Assembly: GCF_018860545.1 (NCBI RefSeq)
Contig: NZ_JAHKPN010000014.1
Span: 1 to 64,000, forward strand
From: Winogradskyella psychrotolerans
GTDB lineage: Bacteria; Bacteroidota; Bacteroidia; Flavobacteriales; Flavobacteriaceae
Direction of reading: 5' to 3'
Length of the DNA stretch: 64,000 nt
Shown piece by piece: positions 1 through 8,583 of this stretch (position 1 is the first letter of the stretch; each line of letters opens with the position of its first letter). The position numbers were made by a program, and so were the translations under genes. The notes under the pieces are model-generated. The model did not search any database, was not told the origin of the DNA, and saw only the letters and a program-made list of their open reading frames with translations.

Positions 1-42
1 TTTCCTTTTAGATTGCTTTAATCGCTTATTACTAAATTCTAT

Positions 43-669
43 TTATAATTTACTTTTAGCTTTCGATACTTTTTCAGTAAGCTTCTCTAGCTTATCCATC
101 CACTTATTTTCATCAACAGGAGATAATTTGCCTTTTCTTTTTAACTTTTCATATTTCTTTTGCGCCTTATCCAATTTCTCTTTAGCCTTTACTAGGTTAG
201 ATTTTAACTTTTCTTGTTTTTCTAATGCTTTTTCTGCTTTTTTCTGTGCTTTCTCCGCTTTCTTCTGCGCTTTTTCAGCATCTTCTTTCTCGTCTTCTAA
301 CTTTTTTGCAGCTTTCGCCTTTTCCTTTACAGCCTTTTCTTCTTCTTTCTTAAGTTTTGCAGCTGCTTTTTCAGACTTTTCGGCTTCTGCCTTTGCTTGT
401 TCTGCTTCTAATTTTGCTTTGGCTTCATCTTCTTTAGCTTTTGCCGCCTCTAATTTTACTGCTGCTTCCGCTTTCATTTTTTCTGTAATTAAAGCTGCCT
501 CTTTAAAAATAACTGCTTTTTCTTCTAGACTTAAAGTGGACGTCACATCTTTTCCTTCTAAAAAGATTTTCTCACTTTTAACCTCATAGATTTTACCTTC
601 ATTGGTTACTTGCTGTGCGAAGCTAGTAAGCGACAAACCTAAGAATAATGCGATAATATAATATTTCAT
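43..669 (-). CDS. Secreted Lys/Glu/Ala-rich coiled-coil protein, unknown function
   Basis: The 208-residue product begins with a Sec-type signal peptide (about residues 1-19, predicted cleavage near Ala-Gln-Gln). A short mixed segment (about 20-60) follows, and the rest (about 60-205) is almost only Lys, Glu, Ala and Leu in heptad-like order with repeated KAEKAQKKAEK units, which is a long charged coiled coil. I recognise no family. By inference it is periplasmic or envelope-associated. It lies 51 bp downstream of the aminotransferase gene on the same strand and may be cotranscribed with it. The low-complexity composition makes distant homology calls unreliable; a large open frame on the opposite strand is only its shadow. 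Confidence 0.75.
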   Translation of the reverse strand: MKYYIIALFLGLSLTSFAQQVTNEGKIYEVKSEKIFLEGKDVTSTLSLEEKAVIFKEAALITEKMKAEAAVKLEAAKAKEDEAKAKLEAEQAKAEAEKSEKAAAKLKKEEEKAVKEKAKAAKKLEDEKEDAEKAQKKAEKAQKKAEKALEKQEKLKSNLVKAKEKLDKAQKKYEKLKRKGKLSPVDENKWMDKLEKLTEKVSKAKSKL

Positions 670-720
670 GATATAAATTTTATGTTCATTTTTAAGACAC
701 AGAAATGTATAAGAAGTAAC

Positions 721-1863
721 TTAAATTTTAGTTAAAATTTCTGAAGCTTTAACTAAAGTCTCATCTGTCTTAGCAAAACAAAAGCGTAACACTTTATCAT
801 CCTTATGGTTATCGTTAAAAACCGACAGTGGAATGGCAGCAATTTTAAATTCCTTCGTTAATCGTTTTGCGAAATCTACATCATACGCATCTGTGATTTC
901 AGAATAATCCAACACCTGAAAATAAGTACCTTTTGAAGGTTGAACCTTAAATCTCGATTCCGAAATCAAACTTAAAAACAAATCGCGTTTACGTTGAAAA
1001 AAAGCATTTAAACCTAAGTAAGTTTCCGAATCTTGCATATAATCTGCAATCCCTTTTTGTGATGGATGATGTACAGAAAACACATTAAATTGGTGTACTT
1101 TTCTAAACTCTGACATTAAATTTTCTGGCGCACAACAATACCCAATTTTCCAACCTGTGTTATGAAATGTCTTTCCGAATGACGCTGTTATAAAACTACG
1201 TTGTTTTGAATCGTTAAATAAGCAAGCACTTAGGTGTTGTGTATCATCAAAAACAATATGCTCGTAAACCTCATCACTCAACACTATAATATCCGTGTTT
1301 TGAGTCAACTTTTGCAACTGAAGCATATCGTCTTCAGACCAAATAGTACCACTTGGGTTGTGCGGAGTATTAATAATTATCATTTTGGTCTTCGATGATA
1401 GTTTTGAAGCTACTTCATCCCAATTAACACTGTAATGTGGTGCAGATAATTGCACCGAAATGGTTTTACCTCCATTAATTTCAACAGCTGGCGCGTAACA
1501 ATCATAAGCGGGTTTAAATATTATAACCTCATCATTCAGTCTTATAAATGCTGAAATAATAGTATAGATAGCTTGGGTGGCACCTGCCGTAACAGTAATT
1601 TCTTTTTCGGGATGATAACTACTTTTATAAAGCAATTCATATTTATGACCAATTGCTAAACGTAAATCTAAATTACCTGCCATTGGAGCGTATTGGTTAT
1701 AACCGTTATTCATGGCTTTGGTGACTAAATCATTCAATTTTTGAGAACCCGTATAATTAGGAAAACCTTGAGATAAGTTAATGGCATTATACTCGTTAGC
1801 CAAAGCACTCATTACTGTAAATATTGTAGTGCCAACGTTTGGTAATTTTGATTTATAGTTCAT
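721..1863 (-). CDS. PLP-dependent aminotransferase, methionine aminotransferase type
   Basis: Class I/II aminotransferase of 380 residues, the usual length of the fold-type I family that includes YbdL-like methionine aminotransferases and kynurenine aminotransferases. Visible landmarks are the NPSG substrate/PLP motif at about 169-172, Asp197 in DEVYE, which would pair with the pyridine nitrogen, and Lys231 in SFGKTFHNTGWKIGY as the Schiff-base lysine. The reaction would be transfer of an amino group from methionine or an aromatic amino acid to a 2-oxo acid in the cytosol. Substrate choice cannot be fixed from sequence. It is transcribed divergently from the S46 peptidase gene, with about 80 bp between them. 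Confidence 0.9.
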   Translation of the reverse strand: MNYKSKLPNVGTTIFTVMSALANEYNAINLSQGFPNYTGSQKLNDLVTKAMNNGYNQYAPMAGNLDLRLAIGHKYELLYKSSYHPEKEITVTAGATQAIYTIISAFIRLNDEVIIFKPAYDCYAPAVEINGGKTISVQLSAPHYSVNWDEVASKLSSKTKMIIINTPHNPSGTIWSEDDMLQLQKLTQNTDIIVLSDEVYEHIVFDDTQHLSACLFNDSKQRSFITASFGKTFHNTGWKIGYCCAPENLMSEFRKVHQFNVFSVHHPSQKGIADYMQDSETYLGLNAFFQRKRDLFLSLISESRFKVQPSKGTYFQVLDYSEITDAYDVDFAKRLTKEFKIAAIPLSVFNDNHKDDKVLRFCFAKTDETLVKASEILTKI

Positions 1864-1942
1864 AAATACGCTTTAAATACGAAAACATTAAAGATATAAA
1901 ACAAGCTTTTCTATCTTTACAAAAACTAATAAATTATTACAT

Positions 1943-4075
1943 ATGCGCTTTTTAAAAATTCTTTTTCTTTTAGCTGCTTTTCAAGTTTCAGCCCAACAAG
2001 GAGGTATGTGGATTCCTTCACTTTTAGAGGGGATGAACGAAGATGAAATGCAAAGTTTGGGTAGTAAATTAACCGCTCAAGATATTTATGATGTCAACAA
2101 TTCGAGTTTAAAAGATGCCATTGGACATTTTAATGGTGGCTGTACAAGTGAAGTCATATCAGACCAAGGATTAATTCTTACGAATCACCACTGTGGTTAT
2201 AGTCAGATTCAATCCCATTCATCTTTAGAAAACGATTATTTAAAAGATGGTTTTTGGGCTATGAAATTGGAAGACGAATTACCAAACGAAGGTTTATTTA
2301 TTGAGTTCATAGTGAGTATTCATGATGTGACGGATAAAGCTTTAGAAGGTGTCACAGATGCAATGACCGAAACTGAAAAGCAATCACAAATCTCTAAAAA
2401 CACCAATGCCGCTTTAAAAACCTGGCCAAAAGAAGCGTGGCAAGATGTAAAGACAAAGGCGTTTTATGAAGGGAATCAATACTTTCTTTTTGTAACCGAA
2501 CGTTTTGAAGATATTCGTTTGGTGGGTACACCACCAAATAGTATTGGTAAGTTTGGAAGCGACACAGATAACTGGGTTTTCCCTAGACATACTGGTGATT
2601 TTTCGTTATTCAGAATTTATGCAGATGCCGATAACCGTCCGGCAAAATACAGTAAAGAGAATAAGCCTTATACCCCTAAACATTACCTTCCTGTCTCGTT
2701 AGATGGTGTTGAAGAAGGTGATTTCACTATGGTATTTGGTTTTCCAGGAACGACTAGCGAATATTTACCAGCAGTTGCTATAGAACATATTACAAAAGAA
2801 TACAACCCAACCAATATCGCCATTAGAGAAGCGGCTTTAAAAGTCATTGATCAGAAAATGAAGGAGAGCGATGAAGTAAGAATTAAATACGCATCGAAAC
2901 AAGCACGAATTGCAAACGCTTGGAAAAAATGGATTGGCGAAAATTTAGGTATTGAAAAAAGTAATGCCGTAGCAAACCGTAAAGCCTTTGAAGCTACGTT
3001 TACTAAAGCATTAAAAGAAAAAGGGCTTGAAGATAAATATGGAAACATCCTTCCTGAATTTGATAAACTTTATAAAGATTTCGCTCCTATAAATATTAAA
3101 AGACGAAATTTTATTGAAGTCTTTTTAATCACAAACGAACTTATGCAAATGACGTTTAGAGCTTACCAAGTGGAGCAAGCTTTAATCGCTAACCCTGAAA
3201 ACCTTGAAAGAGGTAAAGAGATTTTAACAGGTCAATTAGAAGGTATTCATAAAAACTACGATGTTGATTTAGATAAGGGAGTGTACTTAAATGTTATGCC
3301 TTTATACGGTAAACCCGTTGATGCTACAATTTACGACCATACGGCTTTTATTAATATCGATTCTGCTTTAGAATTACTTGAAGGAGATGCTGAAACAGTT
3401 ATTAAAAACCTTAACAACGATGTCGCTTTTGCTTATGCTAAACCCATTATTGATGAGTTTTTTAACACACTTAACCCTGAATACCAACAAAAAAACGAGC
3501 CCATTACAGCATTACAAACTAAATACATGACGGCCTTAATGGAAGCATTACCAAATGCGCGTTATTTTCCAGATGCTAATGGTACGCTTCGTGTAACGTA
3601 CGGTCAAGTGAGAGGGTATTCGCCAAGAGATGCTGTGTATTATAATCCTGTGAGTTATTTAGATGGTGTGATTGAAAAATACATTCCAGGAGATTATGAG
3701 TTTGATGTCCCTCAAAAACTAATTGATTTATACGACGCTAAAGATTATGGGCAATATGCTGATAGCAACGGCAAGGTACCGGTTTGTTTTTTAGGAACCA
3801 ACCATACCACTGGTGGAAACTCCGGAAGCCCGGCAATTGATGCACATGGAAATTTAGTAGGCCTAAATTTTGACCGTGTTTGGGAAGGCACCATGAGCGA
3901 CATGAATTACGATCCTGAAATCTGCCGAAACATTATGGTCGATTTACGCTACGTCCTTTTTATAATTGACAAATATGCAGGAGCAACCCATTTGATTGAC
4001 GAGATGACTTTAGTGCATCCTAAAAAAGATGATTCTAATTCTAAGAAAAAGAAGAAGAAACGTAAGAAGAGATAA
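1943..4075 (+). CDS. S46 family dipeptidyl peptidase, DPP11-like
   Basis: Exported serine exopeptidase of 710 residues with a signal peptide (1-18, cleaved near SAQQ). The S46 hallmarks are present: GGCTSEVIS followed by NHHCGY (catalytic His at about 82-83) and GGNSGSP with Ser627 as nucleophile. Arg645 in NFDRVWEG lies 18 residues after the serine. In Porphyromonas gingivalis DPP11 the Ser655-Arg673 pair has the same spacing and the Arg gives preference for Asp/Glu at P1, whereas DPP7 has Gly there, so I infer acidic-P1 specificity. It would trim peptides in the periplasm for amino acid use. An unusual C-terminal tail of about 17 residues is nearly all Lys/Arg. A -7-like element (TATCTTTA, 1912-1919) lies just upstream. 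Confidence 0.92.
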   Translation: MRFLKILFLLAAFQVSAQQGGMWIPSLLEGMNEDEMQSLGSKLTAQDIYDVNNSSLKDAIGHFNGGCTSEVISDQGLILTNHHCGYSQIQSHSSLENDYLKDGFWAMKLEDELPNEGLFIEFIVSIHDVTDKALEGVTDAMTETEKQSQISKNTNAALKTWPKEAWQDVKTKAFYEGNQYFLFVTERFEDIRLVGTPPNSIGKFGSDTDNWVFPRHTGDFSLFRIYADADNRPAKYSKENKPYTPKHYLPVSLDGVEEGDFTMVFGFPGTTSEYLPAVAIEHITKEYNPTNIAIREAALKVIDQKMKESDEVRIKYASKQARIANAWKKWIGENLGIEKSNAVANRKAFEATFTKALKEKGLEDKYGNILPEFDKLYKDFAPINIKRRNFIEVFLITNELMQMTFRAYQVEQALIANPENLERGKEILTGQLEGIHKNYDVDLDKGVYLNVMPLYGKPVDATIYDHTAFINIDSALELLEGDAETVIKNLNNDVAFAYAKPIIDEFFNTLNPEYQQKNEPITALQTKYMTALMEALPNARYFPDANGTLRVTYGQVRGYSPRDAVYYNPVSYLDGVIEKYIPGDYEFDVPQKLIDLYDAKDYGQYADSNGKVPVCFLGTNHTTGGNSGSPAIDAHGNLVGLNFDRVWEGTMSDMNYDPEICRNIMVDLRYVLFIIDKYAGATHLIDEMTLVHPKKDDSNSKKKKKKRKKR

Positions 4076-4119
4076 TTAGTGTTTAGTTGGCAGTTGATGG
4101 TTGCTGACAAGAAAATATT

Positions 4120-4157
4120 AGACCTCGAAGATTTCAAAAACCTTTGAGGTCTTTTTT
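4120..4157 (+). terminator. Rho-independent terminator after the S46 peptidase gene
   Basis: AGACCTC (4120-4126) pairs with GAGGTCT (4146-4152), with additional pairing inside, and is followed by a run of six T. It lies 45 bp after the stop codon of the S46 peptidase gene. Confidence 0.8.
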
Positions 4158-4172
4158 GTTTCTGACTTGAAA

Positions 4173-4309
4173 GCTTCTCAATACAAGTTGCTCGTACCTC
4201 ACAAATCACTTGAAGTGACGAAGCGGTTTAATTTTAGTGAATCATTGGAATTGATCTAAAGCCGTCTGTTTGAGTGGAATTGCTTTTCTGCAATTTTGTA
4301 TTGAGAACC
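4173..4309. repeat. REP-like nested inverted repeat element
   Basis: TTCTCAATACAA-GTTGC (4175-4191) is the inverted partner of GCAATTTTGTATTGAGAA (4290-4307), with a small TCACTT/AAGTGA palindrome (about 4207-4219) inside. The same building blocks occur at 11081-11191, so this is a dispersed palindromic element. It has no open frame and sits in the convergent gap between the S46 peptidase gene and the DinB-like gene. Confidence 0.55.
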
Positions 4310-4328
4310 TGTAAGCGTTGAATGTTAA

Positions 4329-4799
4329 TTACTTCAATATACACTTCACAATTTTTAAATGATGATTGGTATGTGCTTCTAAAAATGGCACTACTCTAGA
4401 TGTATTTATATTTCCAAATAAGGGATGCTTAAAATAAGCGTTATCATCTAAACGCGATAGCGTTTTTATCAGCGCTCTCACTTCTGTTAATTGCAATTTG
4501 ATATTAGCTTCTAAAATGACTTCCGGTGGTGTAACGTATTTTGGTGCTTTAGCTTTTCCTCTTGGAAAGAATCTAAATTTTAATAACAACTTACCTATAA
4601 AGCTGAAATTATCCTCATACAACGCTGGGTCAGAATTCTGCATCGTTGTTACAACTGCATTAATTACTTTTAAGCTATGATCTAAATGCCAAGACACATC
4701 AGCTTTTGACACATTAGGTTTTATACGTTCTCCTTGAGGTATGTAACTTTCAATAACATTTAAAGCCTTTTGTAAAACTTTAATATCTAATGTCTCCAT
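4329..4799 (-). CDS. DinB-like (DUF1569-type) protein
   Basis: A 156-residue cytosolic protein with the look of the DinB/YfiT four-helix-bundle superfamily, closest in my reading to DUF1569. Candidate metal-binding histidines are in SWHLDHS (about residues 52-57) and in EAHTNHHLK near the C-terminus, the usual positions in this fold. Members bind divalent metal and some are thiol-dependent transferases, but the reaction here is unknown. It is followed on the plus strand side by a repeat element and preceded by the adenosylhomocysteinase terminator, so it is probably transcribed alone. Confidence 0.7.
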   Translation of the reverse strand: METLDIKVLQKALNVIESYIPQGERIKPNVSKADVSWHLDHSLKVINAVVTTMQNSDPALYEDNFSFIGKLLLKFRFFPRGKAKAPKYVTPPEVILEANIKLQLTEVRALIKTLSRLDDNAYFKHPLFGNINTSRVVPFLEAHTNHHLKIVKCILK

Positions 4800-4834
4800 T
4801 TTGCTTAATTTTATTGAAAGGTAATTAAAAATTA

Positions 4835-4858
4835 AACCCTTACATCTCTGTAAGGGTT
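4835..4858 (-). terminator. Terminator of the sahH transcript
   Basis: Perfect 10-bp stem AACCCTTACA/TGTAAGGGTT with a 4-nt loop, followed on the minus strand by a T-rich stretch. It lies just downstream of the sahH stop codon. Confidence 0.75.
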
Positions 4859-4902
4859 GAATCTAAATATCTAAAAGCAAATCGCTCTAATAATCGAATA
4901 AT

Positions 4903-6219
4903 CTAGTAACGGTAATGCTCTGGCTTATATGGTCCTTCAACCGTGACACCAATATATTCTGCTTGGTATTCTGCTAACTCAGTTAACTCAACACCAATTT
5001 TTTCTAAGTGTAATTTAGCTACTTTTTCATCTAAATGCTTTGGTAGCATATAAACGTCATTTTCGTACTTGTCACTATTTTTCCAAAGTTCAATTTGTGC
5101 TAAAGTTTGGTTAGTGAATGAATTACTCATTACAAAACTAGGGTGACCCGTTGCACAACCTAAGTTGACTAAACGCCCTTCAGCAAGAACGATAATGTCC
5201 TTTCCGTTGATGTTATATTTATCAACCTGAGGCTTAATAGTATCTTTAGTATTTCCGTAGTTCTCGTTTAACCATGCCATTTGAATTTCATTATCAAAGT
5301 GACCGATGTTACAAACAATTGTTTTATCCTTCATTGCTTCAAAATGCTCAGCTCTTACAATGTCTTTATTTCCTGTTGTAGTAATTACAATATCAGAATT
5401 ACCAACAACTGTTTCTAGCTTCTTTACTTCAAAACCGTCCATTGCAGCTTGTAATGCACAAATCGGGTCAATTTCAGTAACAGTAACAATAGAACCTGCA
5501 CCTTTAAAAGAAGCCGCTGTACCTTTACCAACATCACCATAACCACAAACCGTTACACGTTTACCAGCTAACATAATATCTGTTGCTCTACGAATGGCAT
5601 CTACTGCAGATTCTTTACAACCATATTTATTATCGAATTTCGATTTAGTAACCGAATCATTCACGTTAATTGCTGGCATTGTTAAAGTACCATTTTTAAC
5701 ACGCTCATATAGTCTGTGAACTCCTGTAGTTGTTTCTTCAGATAATCCTTTAATTCCAGCAGATAATTCTGGGTATTTATCTAAAACCATATTGGTTAAA
5801 TCACCACCATCATCTAAAATCATGTTTAATGGCTTACGATCTTCACCAAAAAATAACGTTTGCTCTATACACCAATCAAACTCCTCATCTGTTAATCCTT
5901 TCCATGCGTACACGGCAGTACCTTCTGCAGCAATTGCAGCAGCAGCCTGATCTTGTGTAGAAAATATATTACAAGAACTCCAAGTTACTTCAGCACCTAA
6001 AGCCTGTAATGTTTCGATTAATACTGCAGTCTGAATGGTCATATGTAAACATCCTGCAATACGTGCCCCTTTTAATGGCTGCTCGTTCTTATACTCTTCG
6101 CGTAAACTCATTAAACCTGGCATTTCTGCTTCGGCTAAATTAATTTCCTTCCTTCCCCAAGCCGCAAGCGACATATCTTTTACCTTATTTGGTACGTAGG
6201 CAACTGTTTTATTACTCAT
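4903..6219 (-). CDS. ahcY: S-adenosylhomocysteinase
   Basis: Cytosolic enzyme that reversibly hydrolyses S-adenosylhomocysteine to adenosine and homocysteine, keeping the methylation cycle running. The protein has 438 residues, normal for the bacterial form. It shows the N-terminal substrate domain with [17 protein letters not shown], the NAD-binding GYGDVGKG (226-233), [12 protein letters not shown], and the highly conserved C-terminal PYKPEHYRY whose Lys and Tyr contact NAD of the partner subunit. It is monocistronic, with its own promoter (6317-6324) and terminator (4835-4858), and diverges from the PPTase operon. Confidence 0.98.
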   Translation of the reverse strand: MSNKTVAYVPNKVKDMSLAAWGRKEINLAEAEMPGLMSLREEYKNEQPLKGARIAGCLHMTIQTAVLIETLQALGAEVTWSSCNIFSTQDQAAAAIAAEGTAVYAWKGLTDEEFDWCIEQTLFFGEDRKPLNMILDDGGDLTNMVLDKYPELSAGIKGLSEETTTGVHRLYERVKNGTLTMPAINVNDSVTKSKFDNKYGCKESAVDAIRRATDIMLAGKRVTVCGYGDVGKGTAASFKGAGSIVTVTEIDPICALQAAMDGFEVKKLETVVGNSDIVITTTGNKDIVRAEHFEAMKDKTIVCNIGHFDNEIQMAWLNENYGNTKDTIKPQVDKYNINGKDIIVLAEGRLVNLGCATGHPSFVMSNSFTNQTLAQIELWKNSDKYENDVYMLPKHLDEKVAKLHLEKIGVELTELAEYQAEYIGVTVEGPYKPEHYRY

Positions 6220-6301
6220 ATTTTTTTCTTTGTTTTTATATTTTAAACACCTTTGGGTTTAGCACTTAAATAGTTAAATTCGCCTATCTAAAAAACCAAA
6301 T

Positions 6302-6324
6302 CTGCCTTAGGCAGTGCAAATGTA
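6302..6324 (-). promoter_or_regulatory. sahH promoter with 13-nt palindrome
   Basis: On the minus strand TACATTTG (6324-6317) matches the Bacteroidota -7 consensus TAnnTTTG. Immediately downstream, over the expected transcription start, is the perfect palindrome CTGCCTTAGGCAG (6302-6314), a possible operator or 5' hairpin. The promoter assignment rests on consensus match and position only. Confidence 0.5.
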
Positions 6325-6347
6325 ATCAATATCATTCAGAATTCTAA

Positions 6348-6974
6348 ATGCCACTATATAAAACCATTAGTGTAAATTCACAAACTACTGTTAAAATCTG
6401 GAAGATTGAAGAATCTTACGACGACCTATTTGAGGCTTTAGATTTAAAACCTCAAAGTTTACAACGTGTTTTAGGCATGAAAAGTGAACTGCATCAACGT
6501 GGTTTTTTGAGTGTTAGACATTTATTACGTGAGTTTGGTTATACCGATCAAGATTTGTTTTATGACGATAACGGAAAACCACATCTTAAAGACGGTAAAC
6601 ACATTTCAATTACCCATTCGTTTACATTTTCGGGAGTTATTATCAGTAATAAAGCCGTCGGTATTGATATTGAAAAGCAACGTGAAAAAATAAAAATCAT
6701 AGCACACAAATTTGTAGATTATGAGTTCAGCTATTTAAACACCATAGATGAAGATTCCGTTAGAAGACTCACTGTGATTTGGGGAATAAAAGAATCGCTT
6801 TACAAACTTTTCGCCACTCCAGGTATGCTATTTAAACAGCATTTTTTAGTCATTCCGTTTATGTTTGAAGATGGAGAAACCGTCGCATGGATTGATTATA
6901 AAAACAAAAAATACAGATACAACACAGCATTTTTAGAATTTGAAGGATTTACCTGTGCTTATGTGATTCCGTGA
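6348..6974 (+). CDS. 4'-phosphopantetheinyl transferase superfamily protein
   Basis: The 208-residue protein has the Sfp/AcpS signature: ISITHS (86-91), GIDIE (105-109) with the Mg-binding acidic pair, and WGIKE (145-149). It would transfer the 4'-phosphopantetheine arm of CoA to a conserved serine of a carrier protein in the cytosol. The target is unknown; no carrier-protein or synthase gene is in the window, so it may serve the housekeeping acyl carrier protein. It is the first gene of a tightly packed plus-strand run; its TGA overlaps the next start codon (TGATG). Confidence 0.88.
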   Translation: MPLYKTISVNSQTTVKIWKIEESYDDLFEALDLKPQSLQRVLGMKSELHQRGFLSVRHLLREFGYTDQDLFYDDNGKPHLKDGKHISITHSFTFSGVIISNKAVGIDIEKQREKIKIIAHKFVDYEFSYLNTIDEDSVRRLTVIWGIKESLYKLFATPGMLFKQHFLVIPFMFEDGETVAWIDYKNKKYRYNTAFLEFEGFTCAYVIP

Positions 6975-7705
6975 TGCATAATATTTATCAAAATATAATC
7001 ACTTCAAAAGCTAAAGACATAAAGTTGCTAGCCGTTTTAATCGATCCTGATAAAATGAAACCCAATCAGGTTTCAAACTTTCTAAACAAGGTTCATCAAT
7101 CTATTGCCACTCATATTTTTGTTGGAGGAAGCAACGTTGACGACGGCTTAACGGATTCCTTAGTTCTAGAAATAAAAAAGCACACTAAGTTACCTGTAAT
7201 TTTATTTCCTGGAGATGTCATTCAAATTACCGATAAGGCCGATGGCATTTTATTTTTATCTTTAATTTCTGGACGAAATCCAGATTACTTAATAGGCAAA
7301 CAAGTTAAAGCAGTTTCAAAATTAACTAAAACTGATCTTGAAATCATCCCGACAGGCTATGTACTTATTGAGAACGGAAAAGAAACAGCAGTGCAGCGTG
7401 TAAGTGAAACAAAACCGATTAAACGATCCGAATTACAACTTATAAAAGACACCACAAAAGCAGGAGAATTATTAGGGATGAAACTCATTTATCTCGAAGC
7501 AGGAAGTGGCGCAACACATCCTATTGAACCTTACATCATAACCGAAGTAAAGCAACAGCTAAATATTCCATTAATTGTTGGTGGAGGCATTAGAACTAAA
7601 GCAGAAATGGAATCGGCTTACAAAGCAGGAGCAGATTTGGTCGTAATCGGAACTGCTTTTGAAAAAGATGAATCCTTCTTTAATGAATTAAAAAACGTAA
7701 CATAA
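6974..7705 (+). CDS. Geranylgeranylglyceryl phosphate synthase (GGGPS/PcrB family)
   Basis: A (beta/alpha)8-barrel prenyltransferase of 243 residues that joins a polyprenyl diphosphate to sn-glycerol-1-phosphate. Signatures are IDPDK near residue 28, FVGGSN, LFPGDV, FLSLISGRNP, PTGY, YLEAGSGA and the phosphate-binding VGGGIRTK with VIGTAF. The ether-lipid head step is well known in archaea; Bacteroidota carry a homologue whose cellular role is unclear. The ATG at 6974 overlaps the PPTase stop; an in-frame GTG at 6971 is the alternative start. It is translationally packed with the PPTase upstream and the thiamine-binding protein 1 bp downstream. Confidence 0.92.
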   Translation: MHNIYQNIITSKAKDIKLLAVLIDPDKMKPNQVSNFLNKVHQSIATHIFVGGSNVDDGLTDSLVLEIKKHTKLPVILFPGDVIQITDKADGILFLSLISGRNPDYLIGKQVKAVSKLTKTDLEIIPTGYVLIENGKETAVQRVSETKPIKRSELQLIKDTTKAGELLGMKLIYLEAGSGATHPIEPYIITEVKQQLNIPLIVGGGIRTKAEMESAYKAGADLVVIGTAFEKDESFFNELKNVT

Positions 7706-7706
7706 T

Positions 7707-7967
7707 ATGGAAATATCAGTAGATCTCACATTATCCCCTTTACAAAATGACTACGAAAAACACGTCATCAATTTTATAAAAGCTTTACGCCATTCAAAAT
7801 TTAAAGTGTTAGAAAATCCTTTAAGCACACAAATATTTGGAAATTATGATGAGCTTATGCCCTTTTTAACAAAGGAAATAAAGCGTTCTTTTGAAGATGT
7901 TGATATTTCCGTACTCACCATGAAAGTGGTTAAAACTAATCGCAGTGACTATGAACCAAATTTTTAA
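7707..7967 (+). CDS. Thiamine-binding protein (MTH1187/YkoF-like small domain)
   Basis: An 86-residue protein starting MEISVDLTLSPL, a single ferredoxin-like domain of the MTH1187/YkoF group (former DUF77), which binds thiamine or its pyrimidine precursor. The pattern 'EISVDLTLSPL...FIKALRHSKFKVLENPLSTQIFG' is the only direct evidence, but the neighbouring PnuC-type transporter and the TPP riboswitch about 3.3 kb downstream fit thiamine biology. There is no signal peptide, so it is cytosolic. It overlaps the transporter gene by about 17 bp. Exact ligand is inferred. Confidence 0.7.
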   Translation: MEISVDLTLSPLQNDYEKHVINFIKALRHSKFKVLENPLSTQIFGNYDELMPFLTKEIKRSFEDVDISVLTMKVVKTNRSDYEPNF

Positions 7968-8583
7968 TTTCTTTTTTAGTCAATATTCAGACTATCAAAC
8001 TTTGGATATTGTCTTAGAAATTGTGGCAGTAATTTTCGGCTTTCTATCCGTTTGGTTCTCTAAGAAGAACAATATATTAGTATTTCCAACAGGTATGATA
8101 AGCACTTGTATTTTCGTATATCTATTACTAAAATGGCAACTTTTAGGAGATATGATGATTAATGCTTATTACTTTATTATGAGTGTTGTTGGTTGGTACA
8201 TTTGGACTCGAAAAGTAGATGCTAAACACGAAACACCAATCTCTAAAACCACAAAAAAAGAAAAAATTATAAGCTTTGTTATTTTTGTAGCAACCCTTGT
8301 TTTTGTATTTATCGTTTACAAAACCTTTGACAAATGGACGAGTTGGGTCGCTTATGTAGATACTGTTACAACCGCTACCTTTTTTGTGGGTATGTGGTTA
8401 ATGGCAAAACGAAAAATAGAAAATTGGATTTATTGGATTATTGGTGATATTATTTCAATTCCTCTATATTTTTATAAAGGATTTACATTCACAAGTTTCC
8501 AATATTTAGGATTTACAATAATAGCCATTTTTGGATATTTAGCATGGAAGAAGCACTTAAACAACAACCTAGTAACTGCATAA
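7951..8583 (+). CDS. PnuC-family vitamin transporter, probably PnuT (thiamine)
   Basis: An inner-membrane protein of about 210 residues with seven or so hydrophobic segments and the Trp/Asn-rich signatures of the PnuC (SWEET-like fold) family, including FPTGMIST, GWYIW and NWIYWIIGDIIS. PnuC proteins pass nicotinamide riboside by facilitated diffusion; the PnuT subgroup passes thiamine. I choose thiamine because the gene directly follows a thiamine-binding-protein gene and precedes a small kinase that could trap the substrate by phosphorylation. ATG 7951 is taken as start; GTG 7945 is in frame. It overlaps the next gene by 40 bp, which implies coupled translation. Confidence 0.85.
   Translation: MNQIFNFFFSQYSDYQTLDIVLEIVAVIFGFLSVWFSKKNNILVFPTGMISTCIFVYLLLKWQLLGDMMINAYYFIMSVVGWYIWTRKVDAKHETPISKTTKKEKIISFVIFVATLVFVFIVYKTFDKWTSWVAYVDTVTTATFFVGMWLMAKRKIENWIYWIIGDIISIPLYFYKGFTFTSFQYLGFTIIAIFGYLAWKKHLNNNLVTA

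Noticed and set aside
128..589. Plus-strand open frame of 153 codons opposite the coiled-coil gene
   Set aside because: Phe/Ser/Ala-rich mirror of a Lys/Glu/Ala-rich coding sequence; no start context, no signal logic, pure antisense shadow.
3949..4209. Minus-strand open frame of 86 codons at the end of the S46 peptidase gene
   Set aside because: Overlaps the peptidase 3' end, the Lys-rich tail and the terminator; no features of a real protein.
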